Below the pieces are notes generated by a model. It saw nothing but the letters and a program-made list of their open reading frames with translations. It did no database searches and had not been told where the DNA came from. DNA of 64,000 nucleotides from Achromobacter insuavis (GTDB lineage Bacteria; Pseudomonadota; Gammaproteobacteria; Burkholderiales; Burkholderiaceae_B). The stretch is taken from assembly GCF_902859645.1 (NCBI RefSeq), contig NZ_CADIJR010000016.1, positions 30,999 through 94,998 of the forward strand, read 5' to 3'. Below are positions 16,714-26,571 of this stretch, in pieces; position 1 is the stretch's first letter; every line of letters begins with the position of its first letter. Both the position numbers and the translations under genes were made by a program.

Positions 16714-16992
16714 TCATGCCGAGTCGTCAGGACGCAGGCTGGATTCCGCAACCGGCATCCACGGCGATGACGAGTCCAGCAGGTATCGCGCACCGCGCGC
16801 GTACAGACCCGACAGCCCGGTGGGCTGGTAGAACCCGGTGACGCGGCGCCGGAACTGTGCGCCGTACTCGTTGGTGTAGATCACCGCGTCGCCGATCTTG
16901 AAGCGCAAGGGCTGGCCGTTCTCCGGCGCGAACGGCTTGAGCGCATCGTGCTGCGCCGTGATTTCGATGATGTAGTCGTGATGGCTGCTCAT
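16714..16992 (-). CDS. Conserved-looking hypothetical protein of the ICE backbone
   Basis: A 92-residue protein starting MSSHHDYIIEITAQHDALKP, with a beta-rich middle (RFKIGDAVIYTNEYGAQF, RRRVTGFYQPTG) that could be a small SH3-like or barrel fold. No signal peptide or membrane segment. Ribosome binding site is AGGAG. Function unknown to me. It lies between the second DUF2958 gene and the DUF932 gene, in the same direction as both. Confidence 0.65.
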   Translation of the reverse strand: MSSHHDYIIEITAQHDALKPFAPENGQPLRFKIGDAVIYTNEYGAQFRRRVTGFYQPTGLSGLYARGARYLLDSSSPWMPVAESSLRPDDSA

Positions 16993-17057
16993 GGCATTGA
17001 TCTCCTTCGATGGTCGAGAAAGCACAAGGAGCGCCTTGCGGCGCTCCCAAGGCCAGG

Positions 17058-17408
17058 TCAGACAGCGATCCGCCCGGCCAAGCGCGCATCGCGCGCATAG
17101 GCGCTCAACCGCTTCTCGGCGCGGAAAGACAGGTCACGCTCGATCGGCAACCCCAGCCGCCCGCGCACCGCTGCCAGCTCGCCCAGGCTGACCCAGCCGA
17201 TTTCCGGCATCCCCAGGCCCAGGTCGCAAAGACCAAAGACGTGGTCGTGGTCGTCGGGATCAATCTCGGTCAGCAGCCAGGTCGCGCCCGCATCGGGCGT
17301 GAACAGCTTGACTACGGGCGCCGGATCGAAGTCCGGGTTCTCCAAGGATGCGCGGCCGTTGGCCAGCAGCAGCGCACGCTGCTCGTCGGTGATGAATGCG
17401 TAGTTCAT
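17058..17408 (-). CDS. DUF2958 domain protein, copy 2
   Basis: A 116-residue paralogue of the protein at 8529-8876. It keeps FITDEQRALLLANG, PAPVVKLFTPDAGATWLLTE, IDPDDHDHVFGLCDLGLGMP and a basic C terminus. AGGAG precedes the ATG. It is the last backbone gene before the copper cargo and has structured element D2 about 230 bp upstream. Function unknown. Confidence 0.8.
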   Translation of the reverse strand: MNYAFITDEQRALLLANGRASLENPDFDPAPVVKLFTPDAGATWLLTEIDPDDHDHVFGLCDLGLGMPEIGWVSLGELAAVRGRLGLPIERDLSFRAEKRLSAYARDARLAGRIAV

Positions 17409-17636
17409 GCTGAACTCCTGAAAGGATGCCGGGCGGAATTGCCCAGCCCCTGCGGGTCACGGCGCAGCGCAAGCCGTCAAGGGGCACGACGGCCGCAGGC
17501 CGCAAGCGCCCATGGCGCGCCGCCCTTTACGGCGCGAACGCCGTGGCACCATGGGGAGACAGCAAGCCGCCACACCCCACCATCCAGCTACACCCGGTCT
17601 TGGCAAGCGCAGCGCGCAGGCCCTGGTCAGCAAGTT
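17409..17636. other. Gene-free 5' flank of the second DUF2958 gene
   Basis: No gene is supported. It contains a short hairpin GCGCCG-CCCTTTA-CGGCGC near 17519 and leads into element D2. It marks the end of the backbone before the cus cargo. Confidence 0.45.
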
Positions 17637-17745
17637 GGGCCGGAGGTGTCAGCGATGAGAGCCCGCATGGGGCGAAACCCGCAGGGGTTCAATGCGCAGC
17701 ACGACAGCGTGGCCGGCCATGCTCCAGTGGCCGGGATCGCCCTGC
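17637..17745. ncRNA. Candidate structured element, copy D2 (strand uncertain)
   Basis: Second copy of the element at 16379-16525. Hairpin P1 is GAA-A-CCC-GCA-GGG-G-TTC (17674-17690) and P2 is CCGGCCA-TGCTCCAG-TGGCCGG (17713-17734), separated by ATGCGCAGCACGACAGCG. The A/G mismatch and GCA loop of P1 are the same in both copies while the paired bases differ in a compensating way. Both copies lie upstream of minus-strand backbone genes. Confidence 0.5.
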
Positions 17746-17873
17746 ATCTGCGGTGAAACAGAAAAACGCCTTGGGTGACGATGCTGATCACCTTGATCAA
17801 TTTGCAGGAAGGATGCGACTACGAAACGCGTGCGCGTTCACCGTAGTCGCAGGCTCACATCGTCTGCGGCGCG

Positions 17874-18311
17874 TTATTTGACCGAGGTCACGACGTAGCC
17901 GTCACCCTCTTTCTTGAACCCGACGTGGACTTTCGCGCCCACGGCGAGTTTGTCGTACAGGGCCTTGTCCTTGACGCCAAACGCCATGGTCATCGCGGGC
18001 CACCCCAGGCTCTTGACGGGGCCATGCGCAAGGGTGACCTTGCCCTGGACCGCGTCAAATTCCTTCACCACGGCATCGGCCTCATGGGCCGCGGACTTGG
18101 CGGTGCCTTTGGCGTCCATGCCTTTCATCATGTCCTGGCACTTCTTGGCATCCATGTCCTTCATGTCCATGCCCTTCATTCCCTTCATATCCATGCAGTT
18201 CTGCATGCCCTTGCCCTCCATCTTCATGCCGCCCATGTCACCGGATTGAGCGAAGGTGATGGCGGAGAAAGACAAGGCTGCGATCAGCGTTGCGGTTGAG
18301 ACGAGTTTCAT
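17874..18311 (-). CDS. cusF: CusF-like periplasmic copper/silver chaperone with Met-rich N terminus
   Basis: A 145-residue secreted protein. A signal peptide (MKLVSTATLIAALSFSAITFAQ) is followed by a Met- and Lys-rich segment with repeated MKGM/MDMK motifs and two Cys, then a CusF domain with the metal-site pattern VTLAHGPVKSLGWPAMTMAF (His, Trp and two Met). CusF hands Cu(I) or Ag(I) to CusB. It is the last gene of the cus operon. The long Met-rich extension is not part of the E. coli protein and may bind more metal. Confidence 0.88.
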   Translation of the reverse strand: MKLVSTATLIAALSFSAITFAQSGDMGGMKMEGKGMQNCMDMKGMKGMDMKDMDAKKCQDMMKGMDAKGTAKSAAHEADAVVKEFDAVQGKVTLAHGPVKSLGWPAMTMAFGVKDKALYDKLAVGAKVHVGFKKEGDGYVVTSVK

Positions 18312-18418
18312 GATGAGTTTCCTTTTCTGAGCTTTAAAAATGGGCCGGCCTTCTGGCAGGCCCCGGATGGAACGCGGTCACTTGGGATGGCCCGCGTTGG
18401 AGAGTCATGCGCTGGCGC

Positions 18419-18721
18419 TCACGACTCGGGATTCGCGCATGCCTTGACCTGGGCTTCGTAGCGTGCCTTTCGCATCCGGTTTTCTCCGGGCGTCGTTTGA
18501 GCACGCGGCCCATGATCCAGCGGCAGCACCAATGGGGCAGGCAGACATTTCACCCGCTGGCCGGAGGCGCTGTCGACTCTGGTGGTGACCGCTTGCGCAG
18601 CCCCGGCCGCTTGCCGGGCGGCACGTGCTTTCTCGATGGCCTGGAAGTCGGGGCCGGCCAGCGCGGGCAGAGAGACACCCAGCGTCAGGGCAGCAATGAG
18701 GGGGAGATACGATGTTTTCAT
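18419..18721 (-). CDS. Small secreted hypothetical protein of the cus operon
   Basis: A 100-residue protein with a signal peptide (MKTSYLPLIAALTLGVSLPALA). The mature part has Ala- and Gln-rich helix-like sequence and two Cys (RVKCLPAPLVLP and VKACANPES), which could pair or bind metal. I do not recognise a named family. It lies between cusF and the Cys-rich small gene in the same direction, so a periplasmic role in copper handling is inferred from position only. Confidence 0.6.
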   Translation of the reverse strand: MKTSYLPLIAALTLGVSLPALAGPDFQAIEKARAARQAAGAAQAVTTRVDSASGQRVKCLPAPLVLPLDHGPRAQTTPGENRMRKARYEAQVKACANPES

Positions 18722-18773
18722 GATGGTTTCCTCAGGTTGGCTGGATTCAAAAGTTCGAGAGGGCCTCATCGGA

Positions 18774-19157
18774 TCAATCCAGCCACCGGCAGAACGCAAC
18801 GCGCACAGGCCATCGCAGCCGTGCGTCTCCAGCATCGAAGAACCAGGTTGGAATCGGCGCCGCCGTCGCGTGCGCGAGCCAGGCCGCCGGCGCTTGTTCT
18901 CGCGCTTCGCCCTCGCCGGTGAAGGCATGGGCAACAGGAGCCGGTGCGATGACACAAGCCGCGCAGGTCTGACAATCGCCGGCGCTGCTGGACAGCGGGC
19001 GCGAGACCGCCGCCGTCATCACCGGGCCGGCATGCTGAATCTCCGCGACGGAAACGGCAGCATGCGCCACCGTGCCCAGCAGCAGTGACAGGCACAGGCA
19101 AAGCGCCGCCGCACCCCACGCGCGGTAGCCACCGGAGGAGCATTCAAGCGGCCGCAC
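18774..19157 (-). CDS. Small secreted hypothetical protein overlapping the cusA end
   Basis: A 127-residue protein from a GTG start that overlaps the cusA stop by 14 bp. It has a signal peptide-like hydrophobic stretch ([21 protein letters not shown]) and a CQTCAAC motif in the mature part, plus a further Cys near the end. No family is recognised. The overlap with cusA and shared direction indicate co-expression; a metal-binding periplasmic role is a guess from the Cys cluster. Confidence 0.6.
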   Translation of the reverse strand: MRPLECSSGGYRAWGAAALCLCLSLLLGTVAHAAVSVAEIQHAGPVMTAAVSRPLSSSAGDCQTCAACVIAPAPVAHAFTGEGEAREQAPAAWLAHATAAPIPTWFFDAGDARLRWPVRVAFCRWLD

Positions 19158-22100
19158 GATGACGCCTCCAGAACATCCACGGCGATGCCTTACGTTCGCG
19201 CGACCGGCGCATCAACAGGTAGGCCGCGGGAATGACGAACATCGAGAGCAACGGCGCCGTGACCATCCCGCCCACCATCGGCGCGGCGATGCGTTGCATC
19301 ACCTCCGAGCCTGTTCCCGTGCCCCACATGATCGGCAGCAGGCCGGCCAGGATGACGGCCACCGTCATCGCCTTGGGGCGCACGCGCAGCACGGCGCCTT
19401 CGCGAATGGCATCCAGCAGATCGGCCTCGCTGGTCTTACCCTGGTCGGCACGCTCTTGCCAGGCGTTCTTGAGGTACAGCAGCATGATCACGCCGAATTC
19501 GGCGGACACGCCGGCCAGCGCGATGAAGCCCACGGCGCCCGCGATCGACAGGTTGTAGCCCAGCAGATACAGCAGCCAGATGCCGCCCACCAGAGCGAAC
19601 GGCAGCGCCGCCATGATCAGCAGCGCCTCACCGAACGCGCCGAAGGTCAGGTACAGCAGCACGAAGATGATGAGCAGCGTGAATGGCACCACCACCTTGA
19701 GCTTGGCGGTGGCGCGCTCCAGGAACTCGAACTGGCCCGACCAGGAGATCGAGTAGCCCGGCGGCAGCTTCACTTGCTTTTCGACGGCCTGCTGCATGTC
19801 CTGCACGGCGGAGCGCAGATCCCGATCCCGGATATCGACATACACCCAGCCCGACAGGCGCGCGTTCTCGCTGCGCAGCATCGGCGGCCCGTCGGCGACG
19901 CGGATGTCGGCCACATCGGAGAGCACCAGCCGCTGGCCGCTTCCTGTCAGCACGGGCAGGACGCGCAGCTTTTCCAGCGAATCGCGCATCTCGCGCGGAT
20001 AGCGCAGGTTGATCGGGAAGCGCTGCAGGCCTTCCACCGTCTCGCCGATGTTCTCGCCGCCCACGGCGGATGAAACCACCGACTGCACGTCGGCGATGTT
20101 CAACCCATAGCGCGCCGCGTCGTCGCGCCGGATGTTCACATCCACATAGCGTCCGCCGGTGAGCCGCTCGGCCAGGGCGCTGCTCACGCCCGGCACGTCC
20201 TTGAGCGTGCGCTCGATCTCGCCAGTGAGGCGGTCGATGGTCGCCAGGTCCGTGCCCGCCACCTTGACACCCACCGGACTCTTGATGCCCGTGGCCAGCA
20301 TGTCGATGCGATTGCGGATCGGCGGCACCCAGATGTTGGACAGGCCCGGCACCTTGACGATGCGGTCGAGTTCCTCAACCAGCTTGTCGGTCGTCATGCC
20401 GGCGCGCCACTGGTCGCGCGGCTTGAATTGGATCGTCGTCTCGAACATCTCCAGCGGCGCGGGGTCGGTCGCGCTCTCTGCGCGGCCCGCCTTGCCGTAG
20501 ACGCTCGCGACCTCCGGCACCGTCTTGATCAGGCGATCGGTCTGCTGCAGCAACTCGGCCGCTTTCCCTGCCGACAGTCCTGGCAGTGCCGAAGGCATGT
20601 ACAGCAGGTCGCCTTCGTCCAGCCGCGGCATGAACTCGCCGCCGATGTGCCGCAGCGGCCACAAGCTGGTAGCCAGCACCACGAGCGCCACCACGAGCGT
20701 GAGCTTCGGGGCGCGCAACACCCTGTCGAGCAGCGGCCGGTAGACCGCGATCAGCAGGCGATTGAGCGGATTGTTCTTCTCGTCGGGGATGCGGCCACGG
20801 ACCAGGTAGCCCATGAGCACCGGGATCAGGGTCACCGACAGGCCTGCCGCAGCCGCCATGGCGTAGGTCTTGGTGAACGCCAGCGGGGAGAACAGGCGTC
20901 CTTCCTGCGCTTCCAGTGTGAACACAGGCACGAAGGACAGCGTGATGATCAGCAGCGAGAAAAACAGCGCCGGCCCCACCTCCGCCGCCGATTCGCCGAT
21001 GACGTGCCATCGGGCCGTCCCTTCAAGCGTCTCGCCAGGGTGTTCATGGCCCCAATGCTCCAGATGCTTATGGGCGTTCTCGATCATCACCACCGCCGCG
21101 TCGACCATCGCACCGATGGCGATCGCGATGCCCCCCAGCGACATGATGTTGGCGTTGACGCCCTGGTAGTGCATCACGATGAACGCCGCCAGGATGCCCA
21201 GGGGCAGCGAGATGATGGCGACCAGCGCCGAGCGCAGGTGGAACAGGAAGAGGAAGCAGACCACCGCAACGACGATGAATTCCTCAATCAGCTTGTGCGT
21301 GAGGTTCTCCACTGCGCGTTCGATCAGCCCCGAGCGGTCGTAGACCGGCACGATCTCCACACCTCGCGGCAGGCTGGACGCCAGGCCCTGGAGCTTGCCC
21401 TTGACCGCAGCAATGGTCTGCAGCGCGTTCTTTCCCGAGCGCATCACGATCACGCCGCCGACGGCCTCTCCCTCGCCGTTGAGTTCGCCGATGCCGCGCC
21501 GCATTTCCGGACCGATCTGCACCCGCGCTACGTCGCCCAGACGCACCGACACGCCGGCGGCTGTCGTCATGAGCGGCACCTTCCTAAAATCTTCCAGGCT
21601 CCCCAGGTAGCCCGAGGCGCGCACCATGTACTCGGCCTCGCCGAGTTCGAGCACCGAGCCGCCCGTCTCCTGGTTCGCGCGCTGGATCGCCTCCACGACC
21701 TTGGTGTGCGGGATGCCGTAGGCCGCAAGCTTGTCCGGATCGAGCACGATCTGGTACTGGCGCACCATGCCGCCCACGGAAGCGACCTCGGCCACGTCGG
21801 GCACGGTCTTCAGCTCGTACTTGAGAAACCAGTCCTGCAGCGCGCGCAGTTGCGAGATGTCCATCTTGCCGCTGCGGTCGATCAACGCATACTCGTAGAT
21901 CCAACCGACGCCGGTCGCGTCTGGACCCAATGAGGCTTTGGCCTGGGCGGGCAATCTCGACTGCACCTGGTTCAGGTATTCGAGCACCCGGGAGCGCGCC
22001 CAGTATGGGTCGGTTCCGTCCTCGAACAGCACGTAGACAAAGGAGTCGCCAAAGAACGAGTAGCCGCGCACCGCCTTGGCCCCCGGCACCGAAAGCATCG

Positions 22101-22314
22101 TCGTGGTCAGCGGGTACGTGACCTGGTTCTCGACGATGCGCGGCGCCTGACCCGGATAGGTGGTGCGGATGATGACCTGCACGTCCGACAGGTCGGGCAG
22201 CGCATCCAGCGGTGTGCGTTGCACCGCATAGATGCCCCAGGCGCTGAGCGCCACGGTGGCCAGCAGCACGAGGAAGCGGTTGGCGATGGACCAGCGGATC
22301 AGCTTGGCGATCAT
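19144..22314 (-). CDS. cusA: CusA-type RND heavy-metal efflux pump
   Basis: A 1056-residue inner-membrane proton antiporter that exports Cu(I)/Ag(I) through CusB and CusC. It shows the HME-RND layout of twelve membrane segments with two large periplasmic loops; the first segment starts [20 protein letters not shown], and the proton-relay Asp is in [19 protein letters not shown]. The region [19 protein letters not shown] carries Met residues as in the CusA metal path. It overlaps the cusB stop by ATGA. Copper or silver is inferred from CusB, CusF and the other cluster members; the protein alone would also fit related metals. Confidence 0.93.
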   Translation of the reverse strand: MIAKLIRWSIANRFLVLLATVALSAWGIYAVQRTPLDALPDLSDVQVIIRTTYPGQAPRIVENQVTYPLTTTMLSVPGAKAVRGYSFFGDSFVYVLFEDGTDPYWARSRVLEYLNQVQSRLPAQAKASLGPDATGVGWIYEYALIDRSGKMDISQLRALQDWFLKYELKTVPDVAEVASVGGMVRQYQIVLDPDKLAAYGIPHTKVVEAIQRANQETGGSVLELGEAEYMVRASGYLGSLEDFRKVPLMTTAAGVSVRLGDVARVQIGPEMRRGIGELNGEGEAVGGVIVMRSGKNALQTIAAVKGKLQGLASSLPRGVEIVPVYDRSGLIERAVENLTHKLIEEFIVVAVVCFLFLFHLRSALVAIISLPLGILAAFIVMHYQGVNANIMSLGGIAIAIGAMVDAAVVMIENAHKHLEHWGHEHPGETLEGTARWHVIGESAAEVGPALFFSLLIITLSFVPVFTLEAQEGRLFSPLAFTKTYAMAAAAGLSVTLIPVLMGYLVRGRIPDEKNNPLNRLLIAVYRPLLDRVLRAPKLTLVVALVVLATSLWPLRHIGGEFMPRLDEGDLLYMPSALPGLSAGKAAELLQQTDRLIKTVPEVASVYGKAGRAESATDPAPLEMFETTIQFKPRDQWRAGMTTDKLVEELDRIVKVPGLSNIWVPPIRNRIDMLATGIKSPVGVKVAGTDLATIDRLTGEIERTLKDVPGVSSALAERLTGGRYVDVNIRRDDAARYGLNIADVQSVVSSAVGGENIGETVEGLQRFPINLRYPREMRDSLEKLRVLPVLTGSGQRLVLSDVADIRVADGPPMLRSENARLSGWVYVDIRDRDLRSAVQDMQQAVEKQVKLPPGYSISWSGQFEFLERATAKLKVVVPFTLLIIFVLLYLTFGAFGEALLIMAALPFALVGGIWLLYLLGYNLSIAGAVGFIALAGVSAEFGVIMLLYLKNAWQERADQGKTSEADLLDAIREGAVLRVRPKAMTVAVILAGLLPIMWGTGTGSEVMQRIAAPMVGGMVTAPLLSMFVIPAAYLLMRRSRERKASPWMFWRRHRAAA

Positions 22315-23948
22315 GGCTTGCCTCCGGCCGCCATCGGCGTGACGCGAGTGAGTTGCGGCAGGTCGTCCGCGCCCATGAAGAACTCGAAGCTCACGCGGTC
22401 GCCGACCTGCACCTTGGGTGCCGAGCCGTCAGGCGGCAGCTTGAAATCCATCGTCATCGGGCCCCATTTCAGCGTGGGGATCGCACCGTGCGACAGGGTC
22501 AGCGCGTCCTTGCCGATGCCGACGACCTTGGCCTCACCGGAATGCCGCGGCGCGCTGGCGGCCATCGGGACCGGCGGTGAAGCTGCTGCCACCGCCGACG
22601 GCGCGCTGTTCAGGCGGGCTTCGACGCCCTTGAGGCTGGCCTCCGAATCGATCAGGAATTGCGACGACACGACCACGCGCTGGCCGGCCGAGAGGCCGTG
22701 CTTGATCTCGGTCTGGCCACCGCTCTCGATACCGGCATCGACTTCGGCGGGACGGAAGCGCCCGTTGTCTTCGGCCACGATCACGACCGTGCGTTTGCCG
22801 GTCTGGATCACCGCCTCGGTAGGCACGAGCAGCGTCTTGTCGGGGCGCATGTCCACGAAGTTCATCGTCACGAACATGCCCGGCACCAGCCGGCCGCCCG
22901 GGTTGGCAAGCTCCATGCGCGCCTTCAGCGTGCGCGTGCTCGGGTTCACCTCGGGCAGGATCGCCTGCACCTTGCCATCGAAGCTGCTGCCGGGCGCGGC
23001 CGGGCTTCTGGCCTGCACCTTGGCGCCCGGTCGCAGCAGCGCGGCCTGGCTCTCCGGCACCTCGGCGTTGGCCCATACGGTGGAAAGGCTGTTGATGCGG
23101 AACAGCGTCGCACCCGGCGCCACCGTCATGCCTTCGCGCGCCAGCACTTCGACCGCCACTCCGCCGAGGGGCGCGCTCAGCGTGATGCGCGGCTGGGTCT
23201 GGCCGCTGCGCTCGACCAGCGCGATCTGGGCATCGTCCATGCCAACCTGACGCATGCGCTGGCGCGCACCGTCCACGAGTCCACCCAGGTCCGTGCCTTT
23301 CATGCGCCGTACCGACAGGAACTCTTCCTGCGCAGCAATCCAGTCCGGGACATAAAGGCTGACCAAGGGCTGCCCTTTGGCAACCGGGTCCAGCGTGGCG
23401 CGCACGTGCAGGCGCTCGACATAGCCGGTGGCACGCGCCTGCACGATCGCCTGGTCGCGCTCGTTGAAAGCGATGCTGCCAACAGCGGACAGCTGCGGCG
23501 ACAGCGTGCCTTCGGTCACTTCAGCGGTTCGCACGCCGAGGTTCTGCTGGATGCGCGAGCTGACGGTGACCTTGCCCTGGTCCGCATCGCCGTCGGCGTA
23601 GACCGGCGACATCATCATGTCCATGAAGGGTGACTTGCCCGGCTTGTCGAACTTGTTCGCCGGTACCATGGGATCGTTGTAGTACAGGATCTTCTTGCCA
23701 TTGGCGGGATCGACGTCGCCGGCCTTGAGGCCGGCCGCGATATGCCGCCGCGTGGCGTCCTCGCCCGACTCATTGGCAGGCGCAGCAACAGCGGGAGTCG
23801 CCGCTTGCGGCGATGCCATGCCACTGGGATTCGAAGGCGTGGCCGGCATGTCGGCTCCGTGGCGCATGCCGAGGGTGTAGAGGCCGTAGCCGGCGGCGCC
23901 CAGCACGCCGGCGGCGACGAGGGCCATCACGAGGTTTTTGGTTTTCAT
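22311..23948 (-). CDS. cusB: CusB-type periplasmic adaptor with C-terminal CusF-like domain
   Basis: A 545-residue membrane-fusion protein linking CusA to CusC. It has an N-terminal anchor ([21 protein letters not shown]), a heavy-metal-binding segment with [20 protein letters not shown] followed by [11 protein letters not shown], the barrel-sandwich and beta-barrel regions ([38 protein letters not shown]), and, after about residue 470, a second module [20 protein letters not shown]...[12 protein letters not shown] that matches a CusF domain. Thus the metallochaperone function appears twice in the operon, fused here and free in cusF. The ATG at 23948 follows cusC by 20 bp. Confidence 0.92.
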   Translation of the reverse strand: MKTKNLVMALVAAGVLGAAGYGLYTLGMRHGADMPATPSNPSGMASPQAATPAVAAPANESGEDATRRHIAAGLKAGDVDPANGKKILYYNDPMVPANKFDKPGKSPFMDMMMSPVYADGDADQGKVTVSSRIQQNLGVRTAEVTEGTLSPQLSAVGSIAFNERDQAIVQARATGYVERLHVRATLDPVAKGQPLVSLYVPDWIAAQEEFLSVRRMKGTDLGGLVDGARQRMRQVGMDDAQIALVERSGQTQPRITLSAPLGGVAVEVLAREGMTVAPGATLFRINSLSTVWANAEVPESQAALLRPGAKVQARSPAAPGSSFDGKVQAILPEVNPSTRTLKARMELANPGGRLVPGMFVTMNFVDMRPDKTLLVPTEAVIQTGKRTVVIVAEDNGRFRPAEVDAGIESGGQTEIKHGLSAGQRVVVSSQFLIDSEASLKGVEARLNSAPSAVAAASPPVPMAASAPRHSGEAKVVGIGKDALTLSHGAIPTLKWGPMTMDFKLPPDGSAPKVQVGDRVSFEFFMGADDLPQLTRVTPMAAGGKP

Positions 23949-23968
23949 GGGAGGTCTCTCGGTTGTGC

Positions 23969-25282
23969 TCAGGGGCGGGGTGCGGCCGTGTCGTGACCAG
24001 CCGGCACCAGGTAGTTCAGTTGTGCCCACAGGCGCGCCGCGCCCATTTCCAGGCGCAAGCGTTCGACGCGCGTGTCAATCTCGGCGCGGCGTGCCTCTAG
24101 CACCGCGGTCAAGGTGCCCGCGTTGCCGCGGTAGGCGGCGATCGAGGCGCGCGTGCGCTCGGTGGCCAGTGGCAGCAGCGAGCTGTCGTAGCGCGCCAGG
24201 CGCTCTCGGTCGCTGCGCCATTCCTGCAGCATCGCCAGTGCCTCGGCCACATGGGCGCGCGTGGCTTCCTCGCGCTCGGCGCGCTTTTGCTCGACACTGG
24301 CGAGCTTGGCGGCCAGCTCGCGGTCCTGGCGGTTTTTCTGGTCCCACTGCAGCGGGATCGAAACATTGAGCGAGACCATGTTCGAGTAGGCCGGGCCGCG
24401 CTGGCTGTACATCAGCTCGACGCTCACATCGGTCTTCTTGTTGGCTTGCGCGATGTCGGCTTCGGCCTGCGCGACCTCTTCCTGCTTTTGCATCACGGCG
24501 ATTTCAGGGTGGTGGGCCAACTGGGCTTCCAAATCCTGCGGGCTCAGGCGAACCATATCCAATGCCGGAACCGAGCCCAGGGGATCGCTTGCGACGGAGC
24601 CAATCCAGCGCGCCAGTTGCGTGCGGGCCGTGGCGACCTGGCGCTCGGCCTGCTCGATGCGGTCGTCGATCTGGGCGACCGCCGAACGGGCGGCGAACAC
24701 ATCGGCTTGCGTGCCGCGCCCGCCCCGGTAGGCGGCATCAGCGGCGTCGATCTGCAGGCGCGCTTCGTCGCGCTGGGTCACCAGCATGTCGCGCACACGC
24801 TCCTGGAAGAGACGGTCCAGCCAGGCCAAGGCGGTGTCGCGCTGCAGGTTGGCGAGCGCCAGGCTGCGCCCGGCCTCGGCGACTTCGGCCTCGCGCTCGT
24901 AGCGCCCGGCACGGGCCTTGAGTTTGTCTTCGCGTGTGAACTCCTGCATCACGCCGATGGAGCGCATGGTCATGAAGTCGCGCGTCGGGCTGAACCGATC
25001 CGCGCCGTTGACGGGCAGGTTGTTGATGCCGAGCTTGAGGGTGGGGTCTGGCCGCTGTCCGGCGGCGACCGCCATGTCCCGTGCGGCCGATGCCGTCGCA
25101 TCCTGGGCCACGAGCGCGCGAGAACGGGTTTGTGCCAGGCGCAGCGCCTGATCCAGCGTCAGGCCGTCGGCGGCATGGGCTGCACCGGCGCCCATGGCGA
25201 ATGCCGCAACGATGCCGGCAGCAAGCCTGCGCCATGGCACAGCGCCGCCCGGCGTGCGGAAAGAAAAAGAGTCGATGAACAT
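23969..25282 (-). CDS. cusC: CusC-type outer-membrane efflux protein
   Basis: A 437-residue TolC-family channel. It has an N-terminal signal peptide (AGIVAAFAMGAGAAHA), then two repeated helical hairpin halves (GLTLDQALRLAQTRSRALVA, and from LDMVRLSPQDLEAQLAHHPE). There is no lipobox Cys, unlike E. coli CusC. It is followed by cusB and cusA in one direction and would complete the efflux path across the outer membrane. Confidence 0.9.
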   Translation of the reverse strand: MFIDSFSFRTPGGAVPWRRLAAGIVAAFAMGAGAAHAADGLTLDQALRLAQTRSRALVAQDATASAARDMAVAAGQRPDPTLKLGINNLPVNGADRFSPTRDFMTMRSIGVMQEFTREDKLKARAGRYEREAEVAEAGRSLALANLQRDTALAWLDRLFQERVRDMLVTQRDEARLQIDAADAAYRGGRGTQADVFAARSAVAQIDDRIEQAERQVATARTQLARWIGSVASDPLGSVPALDMVRLSPQDLEAQLAHHPEIAVMQKQEEVAQAEADIAQANKKTDVSVELMYSQRGPAYSNMVSLNVSIPLQWDQKNRQDRELAAKLASVEQKRAEREEATRAHVAEALAMLQEWRSDRERLARYDSSLLPLATERTRASIAAYRGNAGTLTAVLEARRAEIDTRVERLRLEMGAARLWAQLNYLVPAGHDTAAPRP

Positions 25283-25416
25283 GGGATCTCCAGTTGACGA
25301 ATGCCATCAGGTCGAATGGAGCTTGGCGGGGGCGAGCGGAAACTCGCGGACACGCGCAAGCGCGACCGATCGGTCTGGTTCAGCCGGCTCAGGCCGGCCG
25401 CACCAGCGTCAGGAGA

Positions 25417-25890
25417 TCAAATGCGAAAACAGCAGTGCAGGATGGCGTGCGGCGGAGACGCCGCGACGCGCCGGAATATCACGTCGGCCGAAGGCCAGCC
25501 ATGCCCGAGAGGCTCGGGTTGCACCGGAAGGGTGTAGAGGGTCGTCAGCAGCGCCGCGGGTACGGTCGGGGCCGACGCATGGTCGGCGCTTTGCTGGCCG
25601 AAACGGCAGTGCTCTACGCACAAGTTGGCGGCGTTGTCGTCGATTTGGTCGCAGCTCGCCATGGCGGCCATGTCTGACGTTGCGACCATGTCGGGCGACA
25701 CGGCCATCGCAGCACCGGCCTCATCACCGGGCATCGCCGCGGCCGACGCATTCAGGGCCATCGTCGGAAGCGACTGCGGCATGCCCGACAGTGCGGGGCA
25801 GGCGTAGGCAGCGATGGCCAACTGGCCGAAGACCAGCACACCGAGCATCAGCCGGCAGACGAATCGCCTGAACATGCGCGTCATCGTCAT
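25417..25890 (-). CDS. Small secreted Cys/Met-containing protein of the cus operon
   Basis: A 157-residue protein with a signal peptide-like start (LMLGVLVFGQLAIAAYAC) and a mature part rich in Ala and Met with CDQIDDNAANLCVEHCRFGQ and a final HCCF. It resembles DUF2946-type or copper-resistance accessory proteins only loosely, and I do not assign a family. Its start overlaps the stop of the MerR gene by ATGA and it precedes cusC by 134 bp, so it belongs to the same transcript. Confidence 0.6.
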   Translation of the reverse strand: MTMTRMFRRFVCRLMLGVLVFGQLAIAAYACPALSGMPQSLPTMALNASAAAMPGDEAGAAMAVSPDMVATSDMAAMASCDQIDDNAANLCVEHCRFGQQSADHASAPTVPAALLTTLYTLPVQPEPLGHGWPSADVIFRRVAASPPHAILHCCFRI

Positions 25891-26408
25891 GCGGCCACCC
25901 CATCAGTGCGGTGATAGGCTTCAGCGCCCGGCCGCACGGATCTGCGTCGGCCGGCAACGCTTGCCTGCGCAACGAGGCTCGGATCGGCGATGGCCGGATC
26001 TAAGTCCTGCTCCCCGGTCAGCGCGGCGATGATCGAACAGGCCGAACCTTCTGGCGCTTTGGCGCAGCAATCGGCCAGATTTTCCAGCGCCGAGGCCATC
26101 GACTGCAGGTCGGCCACGCGCTCCCGGATCTCCGCGATGCGTTCGCGGGTGATTTCCCGCACGCGCAGCCGATCACGCTTGGTACTCAAGGACATCAGTT
26201 CGGCGATGTCCTCCAGCGAGTACCCCAATGCCTGAGCCCGCTTGATGAAGCGCAGACGACGGACATCGTCCTCCGAATACTGCCGGAAGCCGCCGTCCAC
26301 GCGATCCGGCGCAGCCAGCAATCCACCGCGCTGGTAATAGCGCACCGCCTCCACGCCAACGCCTGCCGCGTCGGCGAGTTTGCGTATGGTGAATGCATGG
26401 GTCGGCAT
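25887..26408 (-). CDS. MerR-family regulator of the cus operon
   Basis: A 173-residue activator with the MerR winged helix (FTIRKLADAAGVGVEAVRYY), the dimer helix, and the metal-loop Cys residues C114, C115 and C124 (DCCAKAPEGSACSI). The residue region equivalent to Cys79 of ZntR has no Cys (STKRDRLRVREI), as in sensors of monovalent ions such as CueR, which fits Cu(I)/Ag(I). It is the first gene of the operon that continues into the small secreted protein, cusC, cusB, cusA and cusF. The C-terminal 40 residues extend beyond the usual end. Hg or Zn sensing is not excluded. Confidence 0.82.
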   Translation of the reverse strand: MPTHAFTIRKLADAAGVGVEAVRYYQRGGLLAAPDRVDGGFRQYSEDDVRRLRFIKRAQALGYSLEDIAELMSLSTKRDRLRVREITRERIAEIRERVADLQSMASALENLADCCAKAPEGSACSIIAALTGEQDLDPAIADPSLVAQASVAGRRRSVRPGAEAYHRTDGVAA

Positions 26409-26471
26409 GGGGAAAAGAATGGCTCAGGCGATCGAACGACGAAAAGACTCTATGTCTGTTGTTTGGTACGT

Positions 26472-26501
26472 AGTTTAGGCGGTCTTGCCGGCGCATGTCA
26501 A
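26472..26501 (-). promoter_or_regulatory. Candidate promoter of the MerR-cus operon
   Basis: TTGACA (26496-26501) and TAAACT (26472-26477), read on the minus strand, are separated by 18 bp and lie about 65 bp upstream of the regulator start. A MerR-type promoter would normally have 19-20 bp, and I see only a weak dyad here, so this could also be an ordinary promoter. Confidence 0.4.
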
Positions 26502-26571
26502 CACAGCCTTCGCCTGCTGCCAGTGCTTGCGCACAGGCGTCTTGCCCTGCGCCATCGATAGATCTGTTTGA

